Below, piece by piece: positions 19,248 to 28,596 of a stretch of 64,000 nt of DNA. The position numbers and the translations under genes were made by a program. The notes beneath the pieces were generated by a model. The model did not search any database. It was given only the letters and a program-made list of their open reading frames with translations, and was not told where the DNA came from. Position 1 is the first letter of the stretch, and each line of letters starts with the position of its first letter. Source of the DNA: Bin25 sp965221765 (GTDB lineage Bacteria; Bacteroidota; Bacteroidia; Flavobacteriales; Flavobacteriaceae); the NCBI GenBank assembly GCA_965221765.1, contig OZ244911.1:930001-994000 (forward strand). The letters are read 5' to 3'.

Positions 19248-20492
19248 GTTCTACTACGAAAGTTGTGGTTTGATTTATTGGTTGGTCTCTGATAATTTAC
19301 TGTTTATGAAAAAGTTATTATTGTTTTTTGATTTCATTTTAAAGATTGGTGATTCATGGCCGATGGATGACCTTTCGATTGACGATTGTCAAAGGACCAT
19401 TCCTATTCATGTTTCCTCTGTTGGAGGCTGTGTGCAATGTCTTGAGACTTGTGGTGAAGAAGGTCCCATCGATGATCATCGTCAAGACCCGTGTTTGGCG
19501 TCCTTTAGATGTGTTTCAACACCAGTGTTTTCTTCATTGTCGCGTTCCTCGCATCGAATCTTCTGCGGGTCTCAAAACCATCCATTGGGCAGAAGGTTCT
19601 CATTGATTCACGTTATTGTTTGAAACATGGGCGATTGATCTTTATGTTGCCCACCAGCAACAAAACTCCAACGGCCCAGTGGTTAGGTTGTGGTTTTAAT
19701 GTCATCTATCGAATATTACATCGTGCCGTTGCTCGTGGCATGGAGTTCTGTTTTGATGCCCTACCATCTCCTATCGGTCTGGATGAAAAAGCCATCAAAA
19801 AGGGGCCTGGCTATGCCATGATGAGGGATACCATATGGGGCATCGTTCTCGATGTGATCGAAGACCGTAAGACCGAGACACCCCAAGATTTCATTCGTCG
19901 GGCCATTCCAAAAGAGGGGAGATATCAAGTGGAGACCATGACCACAGACAAGTGGTGGCCTTTCATCCGTTGGGCGAAAGAACTGTTGCCTCTAGCGAAG
20001 TTGATGCATGATCGATTTCATTGGATTCCATACTTGAATCAGGCCATCGACGTGGTTTGGCCAAGAGAAGTGAAAAAATAGGATGTTCTTAAAAACGAAG
20101 AAACCCGAACTGAAAAACAAAAAGAAATCTTCTAAAGAGTGCAGGAAAGCAACCTAGAAGTCAGCAAAGCTTTGAAGTTGATAGAAGATGTTAAATCTCT
20201 TTTTGAATCGAAATCTTTGAAAGAGGCTCTCCACTATGCTTGTCTTCGGATCGGTAGCGTTTTTGAATCTAGCATCCAAGAAGTGGGTACGGTGGCTCGA
20301 ATGTTTCAACATCATTTTCAAGGCGTGGGGCATGCTCTCGGTCATCCACAGTCCAAAGCCTAGCGATGGAATAGAAGAATTCAAGAAATCAAAGCGATTG
20401 GTCGAGGGGATCGAAAATTTGAAAACGTTCGAGCAGCTGTCTTGTTTTTTAATGGTGGTTTGAAACTTTACCCACAACTTTCGTAGTAGAAC
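19248..20492 (+). mobile_element. ISL3 family insertion sequence, degraded
   Basis: The ends are a perfect 21-base inverted repeat, GTTCTACTACGAAAGTTGTGG at 19248-19268 and its complement at 20472-20492. It encloses an ISL3-type transposase gene in the plus direction. It sits 56 bases from the IS30 copy. No 8-base target duplication is visible. Confidence 0.85.
19306..20486 (+). pseudogene. ISL3 family transposase, multiply frameshifted
   Basis: Recognisable pieces in changing frames: N-terminal LLLFFDFILKIGDSW, then KTRVWRPLDVFQHQCFLHCR and the zinc-region tail IHWAEGS. The central catalytic block is LPSPIGLDEKAIKKGPGYA with VIEDRKTETP and MHDRFHWIPYLNQAID. The C-terminal block in yet another frame is RIQEIKAIGRGDRKFENVR followed by FFNGGLKLYPQLS. 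All match the ISL3 order (DEK..KG, EDR, D.FH..K/Y.N.A.D). At least three frame changes make it inactive. Confidence 0.82.
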
Positions 20493-20661
20493 TTCCTGAA
20501 TTATACTTACTGATTTAGTCTCATTCCCTCTCAGAGAAATCAGATAAATAAAAAAAACAAAAATTATTTCATGATGTTAAAAAGTGGTTTAAAACACAAC
20601 GTGGTATTATTTTAAATCGAATGCGGTGTTCTTAATTTTATGTTGGATGATCTTCCGTATT

Positions 20662-21765
20662 TCAATGGCTAAATCGATTTAATATCCAAGTTCGCATGGA
20701 TGGGATAGGCACAACAAACGCACCATCTTCATTTTGATGAAATACTCCTTTTTCTAATGTTGTATCGAAAAGATATTTGGATTTTTCATAATCAAATGTC
20801 TCCTGGAAAAACGATACGATATCATCTTCTGACATGTCTGGCATTTCTTTCTTCAACAAGGATGCGATTAACTTTCTTTTTTGTATATCTATCCCCTCTA
20901 TGCGTTGTTCATAATAATTGAATCGTTCCTTTTCCCCTTTTTCTAGAACATGTTTTAACTTTTTTTTATCTAAAACACCATGATTTTCTTTGAGCTGTTC
21001 AGATAAAACAATTCCGTAACCGATGATATGATGAGCCCAACCTTGCGTTTCTGTTATAATGGTATTAATCCAATGATTGAGCCTTGGGTTTTTTTCATCA
21101 ACGCCCCCCTTTGTGGTCATATACTGTTTAATAATTTCTTTTTCGGCCTTTTTATTTAATGCACCAAGATTGAAAGCACATTTTCTATTGAATCTAGAAA
21201 TACCAAATTCCTTAAACACGCTTTTGGACATACCTAATCCTCCAACTAAAAGAATAAAGGGTTTTTTAATTCTCCAATTATGCATTTGATATAACGTGTT
21301 TCGAACTCTTATCTCGGCAGCTTTGTCTGGGGGGGAGGCTTTTTTTCCTAAGTCTTGAATTTCATCAAGTATTAACATTAACCCTCTTTTCTTCCTTCTG
21401 TTATTAATACTCCCAATGATTGTTCTGTCTGCTAATTTGAAATGGGATCCTATTTTGATTAAATTTTCAATTCCTAATGCAATAAACAATCTTGCAAGTC
21501 GAACTTTATAGCCTAGTCTTAATTTTTTTCTTAATTCGTCAACATCCCACAACACATTCGGATCAGCCCATACGACATCCCAAGTTTTTTTATCCATCTT
21601 TTCTTCACATTCTTCTAAAAAAGCAGTTTTTCCAACGCCTGGAGCTCCTTGAACTAAAAAAGTCGTTCCTGACTTTTCTTTTTCAGTCCTTTTGATCAAT
21701 TGATTAAAGGCTTCTAATTGCTCTTGACGTCCACGAAAAAATTCTGCTTTTCCTCGATCTTTCAT
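20662..21765 (-). CDS. AAA-type ATPase of a multi-copy family, intact copy
   Basis: Soluble ATPase of 367 residues whose job I do not recognise. N-terminal MKDRGKAEFFRGRQEQLEAF is followed by Walker A QGAPGVGKTAFLEEC (about 38-52), Walker B LMLILDEIQDLGKK (about 129-142) and a sensor-like FILLVGGLGMSKSVF. The C-terminal third is helical and ends VVPIPSMRTWIL. The architecture resembles archaeal-type or Orc/Cdc6-like ATPases (ATPase domain plus winged-helix-like tail), but that is only a resemblance. Broken paralogs lie at 16959-18093 (inverted relative to it, across two IS elements) and 45889-46961. Its own G-run at the KGGV loop is only G6, and the frame is open. Confidence 0.72.
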   Translation of the reverse strand: MKDRGKAEFFRGRQEQLEAFNQLIKRTEKEKSGTTFLVQGAPGVGKTAFLEECEEKMDKKTWDVVWADPNVLWDVDELRKKLRLGYKVRLARLFIALGIENLIKIGSHFKLADRTIIGSINNRRKKRGLMLILDEIQDLGKKASPPDKAAEIRVRNTLYQMHNWRIKKPFILLVGGLGMSKSVFKEFGISRFNRKCAFNLGALNKKAEKEIIKQYMTTKGGVDEKNPRLNHWINTIITETQGWAHHIIGYGIVLSEQLKENHGVLDKKKLKHVLEKGEKERFNYYEQRIEGIDIQKRKLIASLLKKEMPDMSEDDIVSFFQETFDYEKSKYLFDTTLEKGVFHQNEDGAFVVPIPSMRTWILNRFSH

Positions 21766-21969
21766 TATCCGAATTTATCCTTTGTTCTAGCAAGGTACGA
21801 GTTTTTTCATATAATGTATCCTCTTTGGCATGTTGTATCCTATTAAACTAAATCCAAAACCATCAAGCTTGAATTCCTAAAATTCTAAAAAATTCATCCA
21901 TCAAAAAACTAATATTGAGCATGAAAAGCGGTTGTGTCGAATTAATGGATTCTAATGAATTGAAAGTAT

Positions 21970-21977
21970 TACATTTG
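21970..21977 (+). promoter_or_regulatory. Bacteroidota -7 promoter element for rplM
   Basis: TACATTTG matches the TAnnTTTG element of the Bacteroidota housekeeping sigma factor and lies 28 bases before the rplM ATG. I do not see a well spaced -33 TTG partner. Confidence 0.45.
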
Positions 21978-22005
21978 CAACCCTAAAAATTGGGATACAT
22001 TCTAA

Positions 22006-22461
22006 ATGAATACACTGAGTTATAAAACACTATCTCAATCACAGCATCGCGTTAAAAAGAATTGGGTCTTGGTGGATGTCAGTAATATTTCTTTGGGACG
22101 AGCTTCGAGTATTATCGCCAAGTTTCTTATTGGGAAACACAAACCCAATTTCACATCCCATGTGGATATGGGTGATAATATAGTAGTCATTAATGCCGCC
22201 CATATCAATTTAGGAGGTAAAAAATGGGAGCAAAAAAACTATATCCGCCATACAGGTTATCCTGGTGGCCAACGTTGTTTAAGTGCTACACAAATCCACA
22301 AGAAGAGCCAAACGAGATTGCTTGAAAAAGCCGTTAAGGGGATGCTACCAAAAAATAAACTTGGTGCTGAAATGTTCAGAAATCTTCGAGTATATGCGGA
22401 ATCAGAACACAAGCAACAAGCACAAAATCCAATCCCAATCGATATTTCTACATTAATCTAA
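22006..22461 (+). CDS. rplM: 50S ribosomal protein L13
   Basis: Ribosomal large-subunit protein of 151 residues. Signature stretches are WVLVDVSNISLGRASSIIAK, GDNIVVINAAHINLGGKKW and KGMLPKNKLGAEMFRNLRVY. Length is normal. It begins the rplM-rpsI-rpsB-tsf run that is standard in Bacteroidota; rpsI starts one base after its stop. Confidence 0.97.
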   Translation: MNTLSYKTLSQSQHRVKKNWVLVDVSNISLGRASSIIAKFLIGKHKPNFTSHVDMGDNIVVINAAHINLGGKKWEQKNYIRHTGYPGGQRCLSATQIHKKSQTRLLEKAVKGMLPKNKLGAEMFRNLRVYAESEHKQQAQNPIPIDISTLI

Positions 22462-22462
22462 T

Positions 22463-22852
22463 ATGAGTACTAGTCATCATGCGGTAGGTCGAAGAAAGAC
22501 TTCGGTTGCTCGAGTTTATCTAACTCAAGGAACAGGAAACATCACGGTCAATAAAAACGATTATAAAGAATATTTCCCCACTATTTCCTTGCAACACAAA
22601 TTAAACCAACCATTTATCATCACCAATACCATAGGAGATTATAATGTCTCGATTTCGGTTCAAGGTGGGGGTGTCAATGGTCAAGCAGAAGCCATTCGGT
22701 TGGCAATCGCTAAAGCATTATGTCTTGAAAACATAGAACATCGGTTGAGCTTAAAACCGGAAGGCTTATTGACTAGAGATGCTCGAATGGTTGAAAGAAA
22801 AAAATTTGGTCAAAAAAAGGCTAGGAAAAAATTCCAGTTCTCAAAACGATAA
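22463..22852 (+). CDS. rpsI: 30S ribosomal protein S9
   Basis: Small-subunit protein of 129 residues with the N-terminal AVGRRKTSVARVYL, GGGVNGQAEAIRLAIAKAL and the basic tail ERKKFGQKKARKKFQFSKR that reaches the P site. It is complete and translationally coupled to rplM. Confidence 0.97.
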   Translation: MSTSHHAVGRRKTSVARVYLTQGTGNITVNKNDYKEYFPTISLQHKLNQPFIITNTIGDYNVSISVQGGGVNGQAEAIRLAIAKALCLENIEHRLSLKPEGLLTRDARMVERKKFGQKKARKKFQFSKR

Positions 22853-23030
22853 ATTTTAAAAAATCTTTATGATAGGTATCAGTAATGCATCATAAATTTC
22901 AATTCAATTAAAAAGGAAATAACGATTTAATACTAAATATCAAACTGAAATTGACCACCAAGGTGGATTTAGTTTAGAATCTAAACAAGCCAAAGACTTG
23001 TTGCCAAATTAAGAAGGTAAACTATTAACG

Positions 23031-23783
23031 ATGGATCAAGAAAAACAAACCGTTTCCCAACTTCTCAAAGCGGGAGTCCACTATGGACATTTAACTCGAA
23101 AATGGAATCCTAATATGGCTCCTTATATTCATATGGAGCGGGGAGGGATTCATATCATCAATTTATATAAAACACTAGTTGAAATTGATCGAGTCAAAGG
23201 GGCTCTCGAAAAAATTGCCAGATCTGGACGAAAAATATTATTTGTAGCTACTAAAAAGCAAGCCAAAGAAATCGTTGCAAAAGTTGCTCGTGAGGTCAAT
23301 ATGCCCTATATCAATGAACGATGGCCTGGAGGCATGTTAACCAATTTTGTGACGATTCGAAAAGCCGTTCGAAAAATGGGGATCATTGATCGAATGAAAA
23401 AAGAAGGATCTTTTGATACCTTGTCCAAACGCGAACGCCTTCAAAAAATTCGATTACGAGCCAAACTTGAAAAGAACTTAGGATCCATTGTTTCAATGGA
23501 AAAACTACCCGGGGCTATATTTGTTGTTGATGTGGTCCGAGAACAAATAGCCATTCGAGAGGCTAGCAAACTAAAAATCCCTGTTTTTGCATTGGTGGAT
23601 ACCAATGCTGATCCTAGAAACATCGATTTTATCATCCCGGCCAATGATGATTCTTCAAAGTCGATTAATTTGATTTTTCAATTGATCTTGCCATCGATTA
23701 AAAAGGGGTTGGCAACTCGAAAAGAAAATTTAGAACAACAAGCTGAAGAAAAAAATCGGAATCCTAATATCGTCATCAGATGA
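23031..23783 (+). CDS. rpsB: 30S ribosomal protein S2
   Basis: Small-subunit protein of 250 residues. LLKAGVHYGHLTRKWNPNM, FVATKKQAKEIV, NERWPGGMLTNF and the loop VDTNADPRNIDFIIPANDD are diagnostic. A 178-base gap separates it from rpsI. Its stop overlaps the tsf start (ATGA), so the two are coupled. Confidence 0.97.
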   Translation: MDQEKQTVSQLLKAGVHYGHLTRKWNPNMAPYIHMERGGIHIINLYKTLVEIDRVKGALEKIARSGRKILFVATKKQAKEIVAKVAREVNMPYINERWPGGMLTNFVTIRKAVRKMGIIDRMKKEGSFDTLSKRERLQKIRLRAKLEKNLGSIVSMEKLPGAIFVVDVVREQIAIREASKLKIPVFALVDTNADPRNIDFIIPANDDSSKSINLIFQLILPSIKKGLATRKENLEQQAEEKNRNPNIVIR

Positions 23784-24604
23784 GTAAAATAACAGCCAAA
23801 GAAGTCGGTGAACTAAGAAGCATTACTGGTGCAGGCATGATGGACTGCAAAAAAGCATTGGTTGAAGCCCATGGCAACAAAGAAAAAGCTATTGAGATTC
23901 TTCGAAAAAAAGGTCAAAAGATAGCTTCTAAACGATCAGATAGAAGTTCATCCCAAGGATTTTTATTGGCCAATATCAATGCATCAAAAACACAAGGAAT
24001 TTTATTTTCATTGAATTGTGAAACAGATTTTGTAGCTAAAAATCAAGAGTTCCAGGATTTAGCGATGCAATTGGCCCCTTTGGCCTTGACCAAAAAAGAC
24101 AAAGAAGCATTTCTTGAGAGTCGTATAGAGGATCAAACCGTTGTTGATAAGTTAAGTCAATGGACCGGGACGACGGGCGAAAAAATTGAAATTGGAGCCT
24201 TTTTAAAACTTCAAGCACCATATGTGGGTTGTTATGTTCATAATGGCAATCAAATAGGAGCTCTTGTAGGACTTAGTAAAGTCATTGATGATGCTGATGA
24301 ACTCACTCAAAATATTGCTATGCAAGTTGTTGCCATGAAACCGCTTGCTGTTGACCAATCAGGAATAGATTCAAAAGTAATTGCTCAAGAAAGAGAAGTT
24401 GCCAAAGAATTATTAATCAAAGAAGGAAGACCCGAGCACCTATTCGATAAAATTATCAATGGCAAGCTCCAAAGATTTTATAAAGAAAATACGTTGCTGA
24501 ATCAAGAATCGATTATCGAAGAAAAAAAATCGGTAAAAAATTATATTAAAGCATTTGATTCTTCTGTAGAGATTACAGAGTTTCAGTTGTACTCGCTGGG
24601 CTGA
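23780..24604 (+). CDS. tsf: Translation elongation factor Ts
   Basis: Guanine-nucleotide exchange factor for EF-Tu, 274 residues. The N-terminal UBA-like domain reads ELRSITGAGMMDCKKALVEA; the core has the family motif LNCETDFVAKNQEFQDLA with the Phe-Val pair that inserts into EF-Tu. The C-terminal subdomain is shown by QVVAMKPLAV. Length and start (ATG overlapping the rpsB stop) are normal. Confidence 0.97.
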   Translation: MSKITAKEVGELRSITGAGMMDCKKALVEAHGNKEKAIEILRKKGQKIASKRSDRSSSQGFLLANINASKTQGILFSLNCETDFVAKNQEFQDLAMQLAPLALTKKDKEAFLESRIEDQTVVDKLSQWTGTTGEKIEIGAFLKLQAPYVGCYVHNGNQIGALVGLSKVIDDADELTQNIAMQVVAMKPLAVDQSGIDSKVIAQEREVAKELLIKEGRPEHLFDKIINGKLQRFYKENTLLNQESIIEEKKSVKNYIKAFDSSVEITEFQLYSLG

Positions 24605-24626
24605 TTTTGATTCATGTACTTTTTTA

Positions 24627-25235
24627 ATGACTATGGATAGGAAAGTTCGATGTCCATGGTGTGAAGGAAACTCATTATATGAAAAATATCATGATTTTCA
24701 ATGGGGTGTTCCCGTTTTTGATGATCGATTATTATTTGAACTATTGACATTAGAAACTTTTCAGGCCGGTCTTTCATGGATTACGATTTTAAAAAAAAGA
24801 GAAAATTTTCGAAAAGCATTGGATGGATTTGATTATAAAAAGATTGTTGGATATTCATCACAAAAGGTTCAGGCATTACTATCTGATAAGGGAATAATTC
24901 GAAATCGGTCAAAAATAAATGCATTGATATCCAATGCTAAAGCGTTTATTAAAACGCAACAGCAATTTGGATCTTTTTCAAATTATTTATGGGCCTTTGC
25001 TGACAATAAACCGATTATCAATCACTTTGAAAAAATGTCGGAGGTTCCTGTATATACAGAACTCGCAGTTGGGATTAGTAAAGATTTAAAAAGTAAAGGA
25101 TTTCGCTTTGTTGGACCCACTATTGTCTATTCTAAGATGCAGGCAATGGGAATGGTCAATGACCATTTGATATCTTGCTTTAGACATAAGGAACTTTCTA
25201 ATCCGTCGGTAATTGCGTCGCAGATACTTGATTAA
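24627..25235 (+). CDS. tag: DNA-3-methyladenine glycosylase I
   Basis: Base-excision repair enzyme of 202 residues that removes 3-methyladenine. RCPWCEGNSLYEKYHDFQWG carries the zinc-binding Cys pair and the substrate-pocket residues, LTLETFQAGLSWITILKKRE the catalytic-pocket helix, and FVGPTIVYSKMQAMGMVNDH the second half of the pocket with a zinc-ligand His; LISCFRH follows. Start may be the first ATG or the second at codon 3. Confidence 0.93.
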   Translation: MTMDRKVRCPWCEGNSLYEKYHDFQWGVPVFDDRLLFELLTLETFQAGLSWITILKKRENFRKALDGFDYKKIVGYSSQKVQALLSDKGIIRNRSKINALISNAKAFIKTQQQFGSFSNYLWAFADNKPIINHFEKMSEVPVYTELAVGISKDLKSKGFRFVGPTIVYSKMQAMGMVNDHLISCFRHKELSNPSVIASQILD

Positions 25236-25472
25236 AACCACGATAGTTCAACCCATTTTTTGAATACTTCAGTAATCTGAATAAGATAGGAAGGGTTTTA
25301 TTTTCCCTATGGTCAAATATTAAAATTAGGAATAGATAATGTGCTAATCGTTGAACTCCCTTGAGAGTTTAACCTTCACGAGAATTTTTTAAATCGATAG
25401 CAAAAGGAAAAAAATGTTTTTCTTCGGATGGCCTAGGTAGTCTCAAAAATTGAAGTAAACAGATGCTGTTTT

Positions 25473-25937
25473 CTAAAACGGCATATCGGTATCTTCTTCT
25501 GATTCTCCTTTCTTATCTACTATATGAAAATCTTCTTGAATTTTGGATGGGTCAGCAGCTTTAGGTACTTCTGAGGCATCTAGTGCTGGGGTATGATGTC
25601 TTACATCATCAACTTTCGGTGGAATCGAAGACGTTGGTACTGTTTGATCTAGTCCTTTAGAATCTAAAACCTCAATATTTGAAGCTCTTAATGTTGTAAA
25701 ATAACGAACCCCTTCCGGTCCATTCCATTTGCGACCATTAAGAAAATATTCAACATGAACAATCATCCCTTCTGAAATGGCATCGAGTTTTTGACAATTA
25801 TCACGATCAAATTGGAGTTTGATATATTGAGGATATTGTTCACCAATTTCAATGACAAAATCTCTTACCTGGAATCCACTATCAAATGTTCTAGTTTGGG
25901 CAATATGTTCGACCCTTCCTTTAAGTTCTTGACGCAT
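25473..25937 (-). CDS. DUF3127 domain protein (OB-fold, probable ssDNA-binding)
   Basis: Protein of 154 residues. Residues 1-95 match DUF3127 (GRVEHIAQTRTFDSGFQVRD, then LKLQFDRDNC-type and YFLNGRKWNGPEGVRYFTTL segments), an OB-fold related to single-strand-binding proteins and typical of Bacteroidota. The tail is disordered and acidic, ending EEDTDMPF, much like the acidic D-D-x-P-F tip of SSB that recruits repair proteins. The role in DNA metabolism is inferred. Confidence 0.8.
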   Translation of the reverse strand: MRQELKGRVEHIAQTRTFDSGFQVRDFVIEIGEQYPQYIKLQFDRDNCQKLDAISEGMIVHVEYFLNGRKWNGPEGVRYFTTLRASNIEVLDSKGLDQTVPTSSIPPKVDDVRHHTPALDASEVPKAADPSKIQEDFHIVDKKGESEEDTDMPF

Positions 25938-25956
25938 TTTCTAAAAAAAAGTATTG

Positions 25957-25964
25957 CAAAGTTA
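25957..25964 (-). promoter_or_regulatory. Bacteroidota -7 promoter element for the DUF3127 gene
   Basis: On the minus strand TAACTTTG matches TAnnTTTG and ends 19 bases before the ATG. A -33 element is not obvious. Confidence 0.5.
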
Positions 25965-25989
25965 ATCTATTATAAGAAGAACTTAATCA

Positions 25990-26433
25990 CTAAGAATTTA
26001 ACCGTTGTGCGTTATCAGTTCTCTTTTGGTATTTATTTTGTTTATAAAATTCTTGGGCAATTTGATTGGCTGTGAATTGCATTTGATCTTTAGTTAAATA
26101 AACCTTTTTTTCAAAAGTTGCATCCGCCATAGAATTTAAAGGAATCAAATGAACATGAACATGTGGAACTTCCAAGCCGATGATACTCATTCCAACTCGA
26201 TTGCAAGGAATTACGGCTTCAATGGCTAGACCAACTTTATAAGAAAACGCCATGAGTTTTAAATATTGATCTTGGGGCAATTGCAATAATCGATCAACCT
26301 CTTGTTTTGTAACACACAAAGTGTGTCCTTCTGCATTGGGATTGATGTCTAAAAAAGCTATACAATCCGTATTTTCTGTGATTTTATAGCAAGGGATTTC
26401 CCCGGCAATGATTTGACTAAAAATTGAATTCAT
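25990..26433 (-). CDS. HIT family (histidine triad) nucleotide hydrolase
   Basis: Small nucleotide-binding hydrolase of 147 residues (Hint type, acting on AMP-linked adducts). The histidine triad is VPHVHVHLIPL (about 90-100); the N-terminal IFSQIIAGEIPCYKITEN and FLDINPNAEGHTLCV are typical. The ATG overlaps the greA stop by four bases, so it is the second gene of a greA operon. The extended C-terminal tail is common in Bacteroidota. Confidence 0.93.
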   Translation of the reverse strand: MNSIFSQIIAGEIPCYKITENTDCIAFLDINPNAEGHTLCVTKQEVDRLLQLPQDQYLKLMAFSYKVGLAIEAVIPCNRVGMSIIGLEVPHVHVHLIPLNSMADATFEKKVYLTKDQMQFTANQIAQEFYKQNKYQKRTDNAQRLNS

Positions 26434-26906
26434 GAGCGAGAAATGTCTAAGATTTCAAAGGATAGTTGCCCACTAGGTACATTAATTTTTGCAATTGCTC
26501 CTTTTTCTTTTCCTAAAAGACCTTTCCCAATAGGAGAATCCACTGAAATCTTTTTATCCATAAGGTTGGCTTCACTTTGTGCCACTAACTTATAAGTTGT
26601 GGTGCCCCCATTTCCTAAATTTTTAACAGTAACATTGGAGTGAATAAGTGCTTTAGAGGAATCCAATTCTGATTCATCGATAATTCGAGCATTGATCAGG
26701 GTTTGTTCTAAAGAAACAATTTTAGCTTCTAATAAACGCTGGGCCTCTTTAGCCGCATCATATTCAGCATTTTCACTCAAATCCCCCTTTTCTCTAGCTT
26801 CACCAATCGCGTTTGATATTTTAGGCCGTTCAATGCTTTTAAGATGCTTGAGTTGGTCTCTTAATTTATTGAGTCCTTCCTCATTAAAATAGGATATTTT
26901 GCTCAT
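26430..26906 (-). CDS. greA: Transcription elongation factor GreA
   Basis: RNA polymerase anti-backtracking factor of 158 residues. The N-terminal coiled coil reads LKHLKSIERPKISNAIGEAR and the tip GDLSENAEYDAAKEAQ holds the two acidic residues that act in the polymerase active site. The C-terminal FKBP-like domain ends SPIGKGLLGKEKGA and SFEILDI. It leads the HIT gene. Confidence 0.96.
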   Translation of the reverse strand: MSKISYFNEEGLNKLRDQLKHLKSIERPKISNAIGEAREKGDLSENAEYDAAKEAQRLLEAKIVSLEQTLINARIIDESELDSSKALIHSNVTVKNLGNGGTTTYKLVAQSEANLMDKKISVDSPIGKGLLGKEKGAIAKINVPSGQLSFEILDISRS

Positions 26907-27220
26907 AATCGAATTTATTGGAGTTTCTATTTAGCGTTTTGTTCGTTCCAAACTGAAGCTACGATAAGAGATAGAACAAAACATTTTAGAAATTATCGCA
27001 CAAAGTTAAGATTTTATCAATGACGTATTAGGCCATGTTGTAACTGTTGTATCATGATGAAATAGAGCTCAATAGTCGATTCTTTTGACCACGGAGTGAT
27101 CCATGCTATTTTCAACCTCAGTACAACAAGAATAGAATAGCGATATGAATGTTTAACAGAATCTCAATCATAAGAAATGATATTAACCAAATAAATTAAT
27201 TTTATTTATTTCTAAATACG
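26907..27220. other. Divergent intergenic region between greA and the Fic locus
   Basis: This 314-base spacer contains a minus-strand TAACTTTG (27001-27008), a possible -7 element for greA about 95 bases from the start. No hairpin, IS end or coding remnant is evident. Confidence 0.4.
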
Positions 27221-27502
27221 ATGGAACTAGCAAGCATTCAAGAACAAAAAGATCTCACGCAATACATTGGAAGGTATATAAAAAAGCATGGCGACCCTTA
27301 TGATTTTGACCTTTTCGAATTCAATGTTGACCAGCGCAGAGACTGTTTGAATTGGATGACTTTTTTAGGTTTTGTTAATGAAATTGAAGATGCTACAAGA
27401 AAAAATCAACGATTGAATAAAACATATATTGAGGATGTTAAAGGGATTGCTGATAGATATTTCATTCGATATTATCCTTTGGAATACGAAAATAGGAGAT
27501 GA
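27221..27502 (+). CDS. Small protein coupled to a Fic gene, unknown function
   Basis: Acidic, helical protein of 93 residues that I do not recognise (MELASIQEQKDLTQYIGRY ... RNQRLNKT-like ... FIRYYPLEYENRR). It has no signal peptide or membrane segment. Its stop overlaps the Fic start by four bases (ATGA), so the pair is translated together. A role as partner or modulator of Fic is inference; Fic proteins of this class carry their own inhibitory motif. Confidence 0.6.
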   Translation: MELASIQEQKDLTQYIGRYIKKHGDPYDFDLFEFNVDQRRDCLNWMTFLGFVNEIEDATRKNQRLNKTYIEDVKGIADRYFIRYYPLEYENRR

Positions 27503-28362
27503 GTTATTTAGACTCGTACGATAAGAAAAAATTTTTGGAAGAACTTCGCGACTATAAAGATAGTTTAGTCAAGCACCCTATAGAAGCAAGTTCCATTATC
27601 AGTTCCTTAATAGAAAATAGCACTAAAATAGAGGGGAGCACATTGACAAAAAAAGAAGTCGAAGGTTTATTGGAATATGGCATAGAACCAAATAAACCGG
27701 ATAATGAAAAATCTATGGTTCGGGATTATTCAGATGGCTTGTTGTTTGTGATGAAGCAATATCAAAATAAAATTCCTTTATCAACACAAAGTTTAGAATC
27801 CTTGAATCGTAATGTGATGAAACGAAATGGAGAAGTCAAACCAGTAGGGGTCGATAGGGTAGTTGATACTTCATTAGGGAAAATTAGGAATGTTGATGTT
27901 TCATGGGGTTGGCATCGGTTTATGCCATATTCTCAAGTGAGAGAAAATCTTGAATTAGCATTGAGTTCCATAAATGCTGATACCAAGAATGAAAAAGATC
28001 TGATCGATATTTATCGATTGAGTTTCCAAATTCATTATGATGTTATCACCATTCATACATTTCTTGATGGAAATAGTCGAACTAGCAGACTTTTAATGAA
28101 TTATATTCAGGGGTGGTATCAACAACCTTTAACAACGGTATTGTTTGAGTACAAGCATCAATACAAAAATACACTTCATTATTCTTGGGATGAAAACAAT
28201 CCTGAGTTCTTTATCAATTACATGTTTAACCACACCATAGATTTTTTTCGTTTCATTAAAAAGACTCACTATATAGGAATGGATATAAAGAAGAAAAATA
28301 TTATATGGTTAGGCCCCACTCATTTAAGGAGCCATACCACGAATAACAAAGGAGAGGACTAG
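27499..28362 (+). CDS. Fic domain protein (class II, self-inhibited AMP-transferase)
   Basis: Protein of 287 residues. The Fic core is HTFLDGNSRTSR (residues 186-197), close to the consensus HPFxDGNGRxxR, with the catalytic His, the Asp, Asn and both Arg kept; the central Gly is Ser. Before the core, S-T-K-I-E-G (41-46) matches the inhibitory (S/T)xxxE(G/N) motif of class II Fic proteins. LRDYKDSLVKHPIEASSI is the usual lead-in. Target protein unknown. No separate antitoxin of the class I type is seen, but a 93-residue gene is fused by overlap upstream. Confidence 0.85.
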   Translation: MSYLDSYDKKKFLEELRDYKDSLVKHPIEASSIISSLIENSTKIEGSTLTKKEVEGLLEYGIEPNKPDNEKSMVRDYSDGLLFVMKQYQNKIPLSTQSLESLNRNVMKRNGEVKPVGVDRVVDTSLGKIRNVDVSWGWHRFMPYSQVRENLELALSSINADTKNEKDLIDIYRLSFQIHYDVITIHTFLDGNSRTSRLLMNYIQGWYQQPLTTVLFEYKHQYKNTLHYSWDENNPEFFINYMFNHTIDFFRFIKKTHYIGMDIKKKNIIWLGPTHLRSHTTNNKGED

Positions 28363-28596
28363 GGTTGTATAGGTAAGAGTCATTTGAGACTTCGGATTTT
28401 TTCTTTCAAGATAAACAAAGAGTTTTTTTCTATGTATGTTTTTAATGATTCTATTAAATCCACTTTTAAAAGCCCAAAAACGATGCAAGTCATTATTTTC
28501 TGAAATCACCTTTGCTGTTAGGGTATTAAAAATTGATGAATTTTTTGATGCTCAAGCTAGTGTTTGGTTAAATCTGAGAAAAATCAAAAACCCTTG

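Noticed and set aside
20662..21765. Calling the ATPase family a named defence or replication protein
   Set aside because: Only Walker A and B and a general AAA layout are visible; no domain or neighbour supports a specific function.
22930..23013. Short open stretch before rpsB (reads ...IDHQGGFSLESKQAKDLLPN)
   Set aside because: It has no start codon and a stop just upstream; it could be chance or an old remnant, with nothing else to support it.
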